Assembly (NCBI GenBank): GCA_038202925.1
Contig: JBBREM010000024.1
Coordinates: 1-29,489 of the forward strand
DNA from: JAEVZK01 sp038202925
Lineage (GTDB): Bacteria; Armatimonadota; Fimbriimonadia; Fimbriimonadales; Fimbriimonadaceae
Direction of reading: 5' to 3'
Length of the DNA stretch: 29,489 bases
The translations under genes and the position numbers were made by a program. Below, in pieces: positions 15,353 to 21,182 of the stretch; the first letter of the stretch is position 1, and the number at the start of each line of letters is the position of its first letter. The notes under the pieces are model-generated. The model was not told the DNA's origin. It did not search any database and saw only the letters and a program-made list of their open reading frames with translations.

Positions 15353-17278
15353 TTACTTCTTGGCGAGCATCGGCCAGCGGAAGGGAGATGCCGGCAGGCC
15401 CGCGCCATTGTAGAGGTGCGCCTCGGGGTCGGTGTCCCAGGCGTATCGCACGGCGACCGGCTCTCGCACCTCGGGTGCGGTCAGCACCACAGTCTGCCCG
15501 TCGACGCGGGCGTCCGCCCAATAGAACTTGCCGTCGGGGCCGGCGATTTGGAAGCCCGCCGTGCCGCCCCTCATCTGGAGTCCGCCGTCGGAGTGGCTGA
15601 ACGTCACGCGCAGAGCAGTTCCTTCCCGCCTCGCCGCGCGAAATTCGGGGCCCGAATAGGGGATGTTGAATCCGTAGGTGGAATGCAGAGCGGCAAGGGC
15701 GAGGCGCAGCCCTACATCCTGCTTGTTCTTCGGGTGGATGTCGACGCGGTCGCCGATATCGATGGTTACTGCTAGGCCCGAATGCTTCACCTTGTTCGCG
15801 GTCATCGTCTGCGCTTCGCGTAGCTCCGCCCACGCGTCCTCAACCGGCTGAGGGTGCCGGGTGGCGAAGTTGGCCAGCTGCACGATGTAGAACGGAAAGT
15901 TGCCTTGCCCCCACGTCCTGCGCCAGTCGCCAATCATGGCGGGAAGCAAGCGGCGATATTGCTCGGCGCGGCCCGCGTTGCTTTCGCCCTGGTACCAGAT
16001 CGCGCCTTTGATCGCCAGCGGGGCAACCGGCGCGATCTGACCGTTGTAGAGCACGGTCGGGACGTTGGGATTGTCGTCGAGGTTCGGCGGCATGGGCGTC
16101 GACGCCTTGAGATCAGCACCAGCCTTGTATTTCCAGTCACCGGCTAGAGCGAAAAGTTTGTCGCCAGGCAGGCGCAGAGCAAGGTGCTCATTCGGCGAGG
16201 TGAGACCTCCTGGGCCGCCGGTGTCGAGTATGCGAATGGCGATCTCGTTGCGCCCCGGCTTGAGGATTCCGGGCTGCAGACTTGCCTTTCCGTAGCCCAG
16301 AGCAAATGTGTCGTTGACGCGAATGCCGTTGATCCATGTGGTCTGACTGTCATCGGCATTGCCCGTCGAGAGGATCGCCCCGCCGTCCGGCACCTCGGGC
16401 AAGTCGAACTCGCGCTTGAACCAGACGACGCCATCGAAGCCCCCTAGCCCGATCTTTTCGAAGGTGGTCGGCAGGTGGGCGGAGGACCACATGGCCGTGT
16501 CGTAGCTGGGCGCTTGAGCGTTCTGGCGCGTCGGCTGATCGTTCGCTTGGAACCAGTTCTCCAGGCGTTGCGCCATGTTTGGCGCGCCCAGCTTGGTTTG
16601 CTCATCGATCAGGTTCAAGACGGGGTCGAAATCCCTGAGCGGCCGCAAGCCATGCTCGCTGGTCCACGCCTCGGCGACGGTTCCGCCCCACGAGGTTTCA
16701 ACCAAGCCGATCGGGATGTTCAGGCGCTTGTGCAATTCGCGTCCGAAGAAGTAACCCACCGCCGAAAAGCCGTTCCACCCGCCCTGAGCGATATTCGCAG
16801 AGGTGCAAGGCGCCCAAGACCCCACCGGGGTCGGCGCTGGCTGGAACGCGGTTGCGTGCTGCACCACGAACAGGCGAATGCCGGGGTAGTTCGCGGCGGC
16901 GATCTCGGAGGCTGAATTGTTCACCATCGAGATGCCCATCTCCATGTTCGATTGGCCGGAGCAGACCCACACGTCGCCGACGAGTACGTCGTCGAGCTGC
17001 ACATGCTGCGGACCATCAATGCTCACGGTGTACGGGCCTCCGACGCGAGGCGGCCTGATGCGCGCCTCCCATTTACCGTCGGACCGCGCAACGCCGGTGG
17101 CCTTCTTGCCATCGAGCGTCACCGTCACGGTTGAGCCCGGCGCGGCCCAACCCCAAAACGTGTTGAGGCGATCTCGTTGCAGCACCATATGGCTGCCGAG
17201 CATCGGGCTGAGAAGGGGAAGCGGGGCGGGGACGCCTTGAAAGGCAGCGGCGGCGGCGATCAGATTCCAAATGGCCAT
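15353..17278 (-). CDS. Sialate O-acetylesterase-like SGNH esterase (SASA family)
   Basis: 641 residues from ATG 17278. The N-terminal beta region carries 'MLGSHMVLQRDR', the usual family opening. The SGNH block I 'VWVCSGQSNMEMG' places the nucleophile Ser near 110, 'GLVETSWGGTVAEAW' is block II-like, and 'IWYQGESNAGRAEQY' with 'DIGDRVDIHPKNKQDVG' provides the remaining catalytic elements. An inserted jelly-roll-like segment (about 290-390; 'GGFDGVVWFKREFDLPE', 'LRLPGDKLFALAGDWKY') is typical of bacterial SASA proteins. It would remove acetyl groups from sialic acids or other acetylated sugars outside the cytoplasm; the signal peptide (AIWNLIAAAAAFQGVPA) is weak. The frame extends to 17308, but TAGATT with a 7-nt gap supports 17278. 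Confidence 0.88.
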   Translation of the reverse strand: MAIWNLIAAAAAFQGVPAPLPLLSPMLGSHMVLQRDRLNTFWGWAAPGSTVTVTLDGKKATGVARSDGKWEARIRPPRVGGPYTVSIDGPQHVQLDDVLVGDVWVCSGQSNMEMGISMVNNSASEIAAANYPGIRLFVVQHATAFQPAPTPVGSWAPCTSANIAQGGWNGFSAVGYFFGRELHKRLNIPIGLVETSWGGTVAEAWTSEHGLRPLRDFDPVLNLIDEQTKLGAPNMAQRLENWFQANDQPTRQNAQAPSYDTAMWSSAHLPTTFEKIGLGGFDGVVWFKREFDLPEVPDGGAILSTGNADDSQTTWINGIRVNDTFALGYGKASLQPGILKPGRNEIAIRILDTGGPGGLTSPNEHLALRLPGDKLFALAGDWKYKAGADLKASTPMPPNLDDNPNVPTVLYNGQIAPVAPLAIKGAIWYQGESNAGRAEQYRRLLPAMIGDWRRTWGQGNFPFYIVQLANFATRHPQPVEDAWAELREAQTMTANKVKHSGLAVTIDIGDRVDIHPKNKQDVGLRLALAALHSTYGFNIPYSGPEFRAARREGTALRVTFSHSDGGLQMRGGTAGFQIAGPDGKFYWADARVDGQTVVLTAPEVREPVAVRYAWDTDPEAHLYNGAGLPASPFRWPMLAKK

Positions 17279-17285
17279 TTTGTTC

Positions 17286-17291
17286 AATCTA
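17286..17291 (-). promoter_or_regulatory. -10 element of the SASA gene
   Basis: TAGATT with a 7-nt gap to the ATG at 17278; decides the start. Confidence 0.45.
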
Positions 17292-17359
17292 CGAGAGAGC
17301 GGATTCATTATTCACTGTGGTCGTGATCTCCACGCTTGCATTCCGGCAGCGGAGCTCAA

Positions 17360-17560
17360 ATTTGGAAATGCAAGCCCGAAGGGCTGAGTCGCAGCCTGTC
17401 TTTGGGATGCGCAAGCTAAAAGCTTACGACTACAGGCGCTTCGCGCCTAGCACCGTCATCCTGAGCGAGGCCGCTCCCCAGCGGGCGAGTCGAAGGATCG
17501 CCGCAACAGAGCAAGTTCACGGCGGTCCTTCGGCTGCGTAGCACTCGCACGGCTCGCCTC
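17360..17560 (+). repeat. Repeat-filled spacer between SASA and peptidase genes
   Basis: The ~400-nt gap has no gene. At 17360-17450 it carries GCAAGCCCGAAGGGCT and GCAAGCTAAAAGCTTACGAC hairpin-type repeats, plus the palindrome AGGCGCTTCGCGCCT. At 17455-17500 there is a GTCATCCTGAGCGAGG...GTCGAAGGATCG copy. This is followed by an inverted partner (GGCGGTCCTTCGGCTGCG, 17520 onward) around AACAGAGCAAGTTCAC. Confidence 0.7.
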
Positions 17561-17684
17561 TGCGCATGGTTCGCCTCTTCGCTCAGTTGACGACTCCGAA
17601 GCAGCCGCTCCGCGCCTAACTTGGCAAAGCTCGGCAGAAGCACTTTCCAATTTCGCTCCCGGCGCCGGTGGTGTAGGCTCAGAC

Positions 17685-18218
17685 ATCGAACGCACCCTCG
17701 TCACCGGCTTTGGACCTTTCCTGACTGTGAAGGAGAATCCTTCCGCCCAGCTTGCGGAGGGATGCGGACGCCCGTTTCAGAACCTCGAGGTCTCCTACGC
17801 GGCAGCCGAAGCCTTTGTCAGGGAGGTCGACCCTTCCACCTTCGACCGGCTCATCCTCCTTGGCGTGGCAACCGGCCGCAGCCAGGTTTGCGTCGAGCTT
17901 TTGGCTCGCAATTGGTATGGCTCGGCAGCCGACACGACGGGCGTGCACCGCCAGGGTCCAATCGAGGAGGGTCTACCCCTATTATTGGGAGGCACAGCGT
18001 GGCGTGAGGACATCTTGGCAGACGTCTTGCCCAAGCATCGCGACCTGCGCATGAGCCTGGACGCCGGCAGCTATCTCTGCAACTTCATCTACTTCAAGGC
18101 GCTGAACGCGTTTCAGACGAAGCCCGTCGGCTTCGTGCATGTCGCGATGCCCGACAAGCTGGATATGAACATCCAAATGAATATCCTGCAGGACATTTTG
18201 GCGCGAGTCGAAGGCTAG
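17685..18218 (+). CDS. Pyroglutamyl-peptidase I-like cysteine peptidase (C15)
   Basis: 177 residues if started at 17685. The family opening 'LVTGFGPFLTVKENPS', the Glu-bearing 'SQVCVELLARN', the Cys-bearing 'DAGSYLCNFIYF' and the His-bearing 'VGFVHVAMP' are all present, so the Glu-Cys-His triad of pyrrolidone carboxyl peptidase is intact. Such enzymes remove N-terminal pyroglutamate from peptides in the cytoplasm. The chain is shorter than the ~215 residues common in the family. Start unresolved: the first in-frame ATG/GTG/TTG is GTG 17727, which would delete the conserved GFGPF motif. Codon 17685 is ATC, preceded by TAGGCT five bases up. It could use ATC, or the start could be lost or mis-sequenced. 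Confidence 0.75.
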   Translation: MERTLVTGFGPFLTVKENPSAQLAEGCGRPFQNLEVSYAAAEAFVREVDPSTFDRLILLGVATGRSQVCVELLARNWYGSAADTTGVHRQGPIEEGLPLLLGGTAWREDILADVLPKHRDLRMSLDAGSYLCNFIYFKALNAFQTKPVGFVHVAMPDKLDMNIQMNILQDILARVEG

Positions 18219-18221
18219 TGC

Positions 18222-18255
18222 AAAAAAAGGGCACCCCGACCTTGCCGGGGCGCCC
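18222..18255 (-). terminator. Rho-independent terminator of flgM
   Basis: Read on the minus strand: a 10-bp stem GGGCGCCCCG / CGGGGTGCCC (one G-U pair) with loop GCAAGGT, followed by seven T's. On the plus strand there is no T-tract, so it serves flgM. Confidence 0.9.
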
Positions 18256-18269
18256 TTGGAATCTCGGAG

Positions 18270-18545
18270 CTATCGAATCCGGTCCGCGATGCTTCGCCGA
18301 ATCATCGCATCGGCGACCGCGTCGCCGGTTGGGTTGTACTCGCCCGCGTCGATCTTCGCCTTGAGTTCAGCGATGCGATCTTGGCGATCGGGCATTTCGA
18401 TCACGTTTTGCGTGACCTCTTTAACCAGGGTCTGGTCGGCCTCTTCCCGAGCCGCGTCGTGCTCGTGGCCGATCTTCGTGATTTCCTGAGCGATGGCATA
18501 GTCGCCGCTCAGAATTTTCTTCACTTCTTTGTCTGAAATTTGCAT
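18270..18545 (-). CDS. flgM: Anti-sigma-28 factor FlgM
   Basis: 91 residues. The C-terminal half carries the FlgM signature 'DRIAELKAKIDAGEYNPTGDAVADAMI', the region that binds sigma-28; the N-terminal half is charged and probably disordered until bound, as in the family. FlgM keeps FliA/sigma-28 inactive until the flagellar hook is complete. GGAGGA lies 9 nt before the ATG, one of the few strong Shine-Dalgarno sites in the window. Upstream come a GEMM-type riboswitch and a sigma-28-type promoter, and a strong terminator follows the stop, so this is a self-contained transcription unit. No other flagellar gene is in the window. Confidence 0.88.
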   Translation of the reverse strand: MQISDKEVKKILSGDYAIAQEITKIGHEHDAAREEADQTLVKEVTQNVIEMPDRQDRIAELKAKIDAGEYNPTGDAVADAMIRRSIADRIR

Positions 18546-18574
18546 GGCCTTAAATCCTCCAGCCTCGATTTCAG

Positions 18575-18648
18575 ACAGGCAACCCGGCTTTCTCCAACTG
18601 GAGACCCTTAGGCTTTGCGTGATCGGAGTCGCCTCCGTCTTGCCATTT
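18575..18648 (-). promoter_or_regulatory. c-di-GMP-I (GEMM) riboswitch in the flgM leader
   Basis: On the minus strand the order of conserved parts is: P1 strand TGGCAAG (18645-18639); the P2 hairpin GGAG-GCGA-CTCC with a GNRA tetraloop; the core ACGCAAAGCC (GCAAAGCC at 18618-18611); the P3 hairpin TCTCC-AGTT-GGAGA (18604-18591); AGCCGGGTTGCC closing P1. This matches the GEMM-I consensus (GGCAAA... GNRA ...GACGCAAAGCC...GGGUCU...AGCCGGGUUGCC). The base before CAA in the P1 region is G, the identity associated with c-di-GMP rather than cGAMP binding. It lies between the sigma-28-type promoter and the flgM Shine-Dalgarno. Confidence 0.87.
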
Positions 18649-18662
18649 TTCTGTCGTGGTCC

Positions 18663-18773
18663 CTTGACCTGTTATTTGTATCGGCGCCTCTTTAACTTTC
18701 TTTAGGGCAAACCTCACAAATTTGTTTAGGTTTTTTGGGGCCACATCTGTTGCCTTGCTCCCTACAGGTCAAG
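18663..18773. repeat. Long-range inverted repeat around the flgM promoter
   Basis: CTTGACCTGT at 18663-18672 and ACAGGTCAAG at 18764-18773 are perfect 10-bp inverted copies. Between them on the minus strand lies a smaller hairpin AACCT-aa-ACAAATTTGT-g-AGGTT and the sigma-28-type promoter. The proximal arm would fall at or near the transcription start. Confidence 0.6.
18678..18704 (-). promoter_or_regulatory. Sigma-28 (FliA)-type promoter of flgM
   Basis: TAAAGAAA (18704-18697), an 11-nt spacer, then GCCGATAC (18685-18678). The consensus is TAAAGTTT-N11-GCCGATAA: the -10 matches 7 of 8, the -35 matches TAAAG, and the spacer length is exact. It starts transcription ~25-30 nt before the riboswitch. 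Sigma-28-driven flgM gives the known negative feedback loop. Confidence 0.82.
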
Positions 18774-18795
18774 AGACGTGCCAAAGGGGGGAGGA

Positions 18796-18920
18796 GTGTT
18801 GAGTTATTGGGTCGTTGGGCGTTCGGCGTTGAGACGGCGGTGATGAGACGGTGTTGAGACGGTGTTGAGACGGTGTATTCATTCCGCGCAGACTAGATCC
18901 TTCGCGCGTTCAGGATGAGA
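18796..18920 (+). repeat. TGTTGAGACGG tandem run and repeat remnant
   Basis: 18796-18875 is a run of GTTGAG/ATTGGG/GTTGGGC units that resolves into three tandem TGTTGAGACGG-type 11-mers. At 18894-18920 lies a GATCCTTCGCGCGTTCAGGA copy of the common palindromic family. No gene in this stretch. Confidence 0.72.
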
Positions 18921-18926
18921 GATTCC

Positions 18927-20081
18927 TTACGCCATGGAGTAGCGCTTCATGAGTTCCGGCCACGTGCCGGAATCGATCGCGTCGCGAATCTCCTCCATCA
19001 ACCGCGCATAGAAAGCGAGGTTATGGAGCGTGCACAGCCTTGCGCCAAGCGGTTCGCCGGTCTTCATCAGATGGCGCAGGTAGGCGGCGGAATAGCGCTC
19101 AGTTTGCGGAAACACGCTCCTCTCATCGGCCGGGCCATCGTGCTCCGCCCACCGGGCGTTGAGGATATTGACGCGGCCCTGCATCGTGTAGAGCGCGTGA
19201 TGCCGGGCCATGCGAGTTGGAAGCACGCAGTCGAACATATCGACGCCGCACGCCACTGCGTGCAGGATGTCGCCCGGATGGCCGACTCCCATTAAGTACC
19301 GCGCCTTGTCCGCAGGCAGCAACGGGGCCGTGTACTCGACCACCGGATACTGCATCTCCGCCGGCTCACCCACGCTCACCCCGCCGATGGCGAAGCCGTC
19401 GAAGGGCAGAGAGGCGATGTGCTCAGCCGATTCCTTTCGCAAATCCTCATGCACGCCGCCTTGCACGATGCCGAAGATCGATTGGAAGTAGCCCCCCTCC
19501 TCAAAGTGAGCCTGCCCTGAGCGAAGCCGAAGGGTCTTTGAGGAGGGGGGGTGTGGGGTGGAGATTCGGCGCGCGGCGAGATTCCTCGGAGCCCAGAGAT
19601 GCGTCATCCGCATCGCCTCCGCCGCGTCCTGCTTGGAGCACGGATAGGGCGGGCACACGTCGAGCGCCATCGAGATATCCACGCCTAGCTGGCCTTGGAT
19701 TTCAATCGACCGCTCCGGCGAGATAAAATGCTCCGATCCATCGAGATGCGACTTGAACGTCACGCCTTCCTCGGTGATCTTCCGGTTCTTGGCGAGCGAC
19801 ATGACCTGGTACCCACCCGAATCGGTCAGGATCGCGCCCTTCCAGCTCATGAACCTATGGAGCCCGCCCAATCGCTCGATCAGTTCGCTGCCTGGGCGAA
19901 GGGAGAGGTGATAGGTGTTGCTTAGGATCAGCTCGAAGCCAAGCTCCTCGAGGTCGTCCGAGCCGACGGTCTTAACCGTCCCCTGAGTCCCCACCGGCAT
20001 GAAACACGGGGTCTCGACAGTGCCGTGCATCGTATGCAGCCTTCCGCGCCGCGCGCCTGTGTGCGGGCAGGTGGCGAGCAA
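18927..20081 (-). CDS. tgt: tRNA-guanine transglycosylase (queuosine pathway), zinc-cysteines lost
   Basis: 384 residues from a TTG. Core motifs are present: 'TGARRGRLHT', 'PVGTQGTVK', the active-site Asp of 'LTDSGGYQVMS' (Asp87), 'FGIVQGG' and the 'VDMFDCVLPTR' segment with the nucleophile Asp. It exchanges guanine-34 for preQ1 in tRNAs with GUN anticodons. Three oddities. The zinc loop, normally CxCxxC, reads 'DERSVFPQTERYS' in ungapped alignment, so all three Cys are gone although the His of 'TLHNL' remains. Residues ~171-199 are an inserted repeat translated in frame ('LRLRSGQA'). Similarity continues upstream of the TTG as 'ITFE' with an ATC, not ATG, at 20093. It may be functional or decaying. 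Confidence 0.88.
   Translation of the reverse strand: MLATCPHTGARRGRLHTMHGTVETPCFMPVGTQGTVKTVGSDDLEELGFELILSNTYHLSLRPGSELIERLGGLHRFMSWKGAILTDSGGYQVMSLAKNRKITEEGVTFKSHLDGSEHFISPERSIEIQGQLGVDISMALDVCPPYPCSKQDAAEAMRMTHLWAPRNLAARRISTPHPPSSKTLRLRSGQAHFEEGGYFQSIFGIVQGGVHEDLRKESAEHIASLPFDGFAIGGVSVGEPAEMQYPVVEYTAPLLPADKARYLMGVGHPGDILHAVACGVDMFDCVLPTRMARHHALYTMQGRVNILNARWAEHDGPADERSVFPQTERYSAAYLRHLMKTGEPLGARLCTLHNLAFYARLMEEIRDAIDSGTWPELMKRYSMA
19492..19550. repeat. Palindromic element inserted in frame inside tgt
   Basis: Perfect 15-bp terminal inverted repeats, CCCCCCTCCTCAAAG (19492-19506) and CTTTGAGGAGGGGGG (19536-19550). They enclose a core CCTGCCCTGAGCGAAGCCGA of the same family as the intergenic CTTCGCTCAGGAT repeats. 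It adds ~20 codons to the loop before FGIVQGG without breaking the frame. Confidence 0.88.
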
Positions 20082-20090
20082 CTCAAACGT

Positions 20091-20123
20091 GATGGTTGAT
20101 GAATGATTGTTGATAGTTGATAT
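20091..20123 (+). repeat. Degenerate heptad arm, left of the S23-type ORF
   Basis: ATGGTTG-ATGAATG-ATTGTTG-ATAGTTG-AT: four imperfect heptads, inverted relative to the CAACCAT run at 20538. They abut the 5' end of tgt. Confidence 0.75.
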
Positions 20124-20129
20124 GCCTTG

Positions 20130-20522
20130 TTATGCTTTCCCTGTCCGACGCGGCTGACACCACTTGCCGCTGAAGGCCACCATTCCCGCGAGAGTGCGAA
20201 GAACTGCTTCGTACGCGGTCAGAAGCCGATCACCGTCCGATGGATTCAAGTAGCCGCAGTCTCTTGCAAACTCCAGCCAGACTTGGACCTCTGCCGCCTC
20301 TGACTCGGCCTCGTTAAGCTTATTGATGAAAGCGGCTTCGTAGCGTCTCCGCTTTAAGGCTTCGGCGACCATTGCGGGGACTGCCCTCGAGGAGCGTCGA
20401 ATCTGATCCGTTAGCGAAAATCGCTCATCGGCAGGAAACTTCTTGGAAATGACATAGATTTCCATCGCTGCGCTGTATGCGGATTTGTAGACATCGAGAT
20501 CTCGATGGCTGGTCACGAGCAT
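20130..20522 (-). CDS. Four-helix-bundle protein (23S rRNA-intervening-sequence / S23 family)
   Basis: 130 residues from ATG 20522. The family pattern is clear: 'HRDLDVYKSAYSAAMEIYVISKKFPADERFSLTDQIRRSSRAVPAMVAEAL' followed by 'FINKLNEAESEAAEVQVWLEFARDCGYL', i.e. four amphipathic helices with the 'P..E...LTDQIRRSS.S...NI.EG' block. Members occur in 23S rRNA intervening sequences, as accessory proteins of diversity-generating retroelements, and as solitary ORFs; their function is mostly unknown, with nucleic-acid binding through a basic face. Here it stands alone, bracketed by inverted heptad arms (20091-20123 and 20538-20593), with no reverse transcriptase nearby. A TTG at 20540 would add six residues. 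Confidence 0.85.
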   Translation of the reverse strand: MLVTSHRDLDVYKSAYSAAMEIYVISKKFPADERFSLTDQIRRSSRAVPAMVAEALKRRRYEAAFINKLNEAESEAAEVQVWLEFARDCGYLNPSDGDRLLTAYEAVLRTLAGMVAFSGKWCQPRRTGKA

Positions 20523-20537
20523 CCAACTACTTTGCCA

Positions 20538-20593
20538 CAACCATCAACCATCAACCATCAACCATCAACCATCAACCATCAACCATCAACCAC
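20538..20593 (+). repeat. (CAACCAT)7-CAACCAC tandem heptamer
   Basis: Seven perfect head-to-tail CAACCAT copies (20538-20586) and one variant. It resembles the short tandemly repeated repetitive sequences known from cyanobacteria. It supplies the last codons and the TGA stop of the GNAT gene (C-terminus ...MVDG). Confidence 0.95.
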
Positions 20594-21159
20594 TTGACGT
20601 TCGTAAGCGAGGTCCTAACGTGGTCTTCCCATCTGCCATCGATCAGTAGATATTCTGTGGCGCACCCTTCCTCGACAAACCCCAATTCCTTTAGCAGTCG
20701 GCGGCTGCGCAAGTTTGAGGGCATGAAATTGGCTTCGATCCGATGCAGATTGAAATGCCTAAGCGAAAAGGGAATTGCGGCGGTCAGGGCTTCGCGCATG
20801 AGACCATGCCGCTGAGCGGTCTCAGCCAAGGAATACCCGAGGTTGCACATGTGCGTTGGAAAGCCTGTCACGGATGTGAAATTGGCGATCCCGACGACCT
20901 GTCCTTCCCGAAACAGGACCAGCCGCATCCCTCGCTTGCCGCGATATTCCGCCAGCGTCGAACCGATCCGGTCGCGCCAGGCGCGCGCTGTGAAGATCGC
21001 CGGATCGAAGCTGGGATAATAGGGCTGCAGGTAGTCGCGGTTGTCGCGGTAGTAGCCCGCCATCGCCTCCTCGTCGCCATGCTTGGGCAAGCGCAGGACG
21101 AGGCGCTCGGTTGGGATCAGCACCTTGGCCGGGTCGCGCCGCATACAAGAAGTTAGCAT
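20572..21159 (-). CDS. GNAT-family N-acetyltransferase (RimJ/RimL-like)
   Basis: 195 residues. 'IPTERLVLRLPKHGDEEAMAGYYRDNRDYLQPYYP' is the usual opening of RimJ/RimL-type acetyltransferases. 'GYSLAETAQRHGLMREALTAAIPFSLRHFNLHRIEANFMPSNLRSRRLLKELGFVEEG' carries motif A/B (an acetyl-CoA loop with Q-R-H-G-L in place of the commoner Q.GkG) and the 'N..S.rlLeklGF..EG' signature. The substrate is unknown: ribosomal-protein N-termini, or a spermidine-like or antibiotic amine are all possible in the family. The start at 21159 has TACCTT with a 7-nt gap. The C-terminal four residues come from a tandem repeat. It is divergent from serC with overlapping -10 boxes. Confidence 0.87.
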   Translation of the reverse strand: MLTSCMRRDPAKVLIPTERLVLRLPKHGDEEAMAGYYRDNRDYLQPYYPSFDPAIFTARAWRDRIGSTLAEYRGKRGMRLVLFREGQVVGIANFTSVTGFPTHMCNLGYSLAETAQRHGLMREALTAAIPFSLRHFNLHRIEANFMPSNLRSRRLLKELGFVEEGCATEYLLIDGRWEDHVRTSLTNVKWLMVDG

Positions 21160-21166
21160 GGCGCGA

Positions 21167-21172
21167 AAGGTA
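21167..21172 (-). promoter_or_regulatory. -10 element of the GNAT gene
   Basis: TACCTT, 7-nt gap to the ATG at 21159; overlaps the divergent serC -10 by two bases. Confidence 0.4.
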
Positions 21173-21176
21173 AAAT
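21171..21176 (+). promoter_or_regulatory. -10 element of serC
   Basis: TAAAAT, 6-nt gap to the ATG at 21183; overlaps the GNAT -10 on the other strand. The two transcripts would start almost back to back. Confidence 0.5.
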
Positions 21177-21182
21177 TCTCAT

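Noticed and set aside
15193..15408. Minus-strand frame across tRNA-Leu
   Set aside because: It is the reverse complement of the tRNA (a common spurious ORF) and has no independent support.
17621..18054. Overlapping plus-strand frames 17621-18007 and 17752-18054
   Set aside because: Arg-, Ser- and Pro-rich shadows of the peptidase frame, which alone carries the Glu-Cys-His motifs.
20538..20593. Regular short repeats that might suggest a CRISPR array
   Set aside because: The seven-base units are directly adjacent with no spacers, and no cas genes are present.
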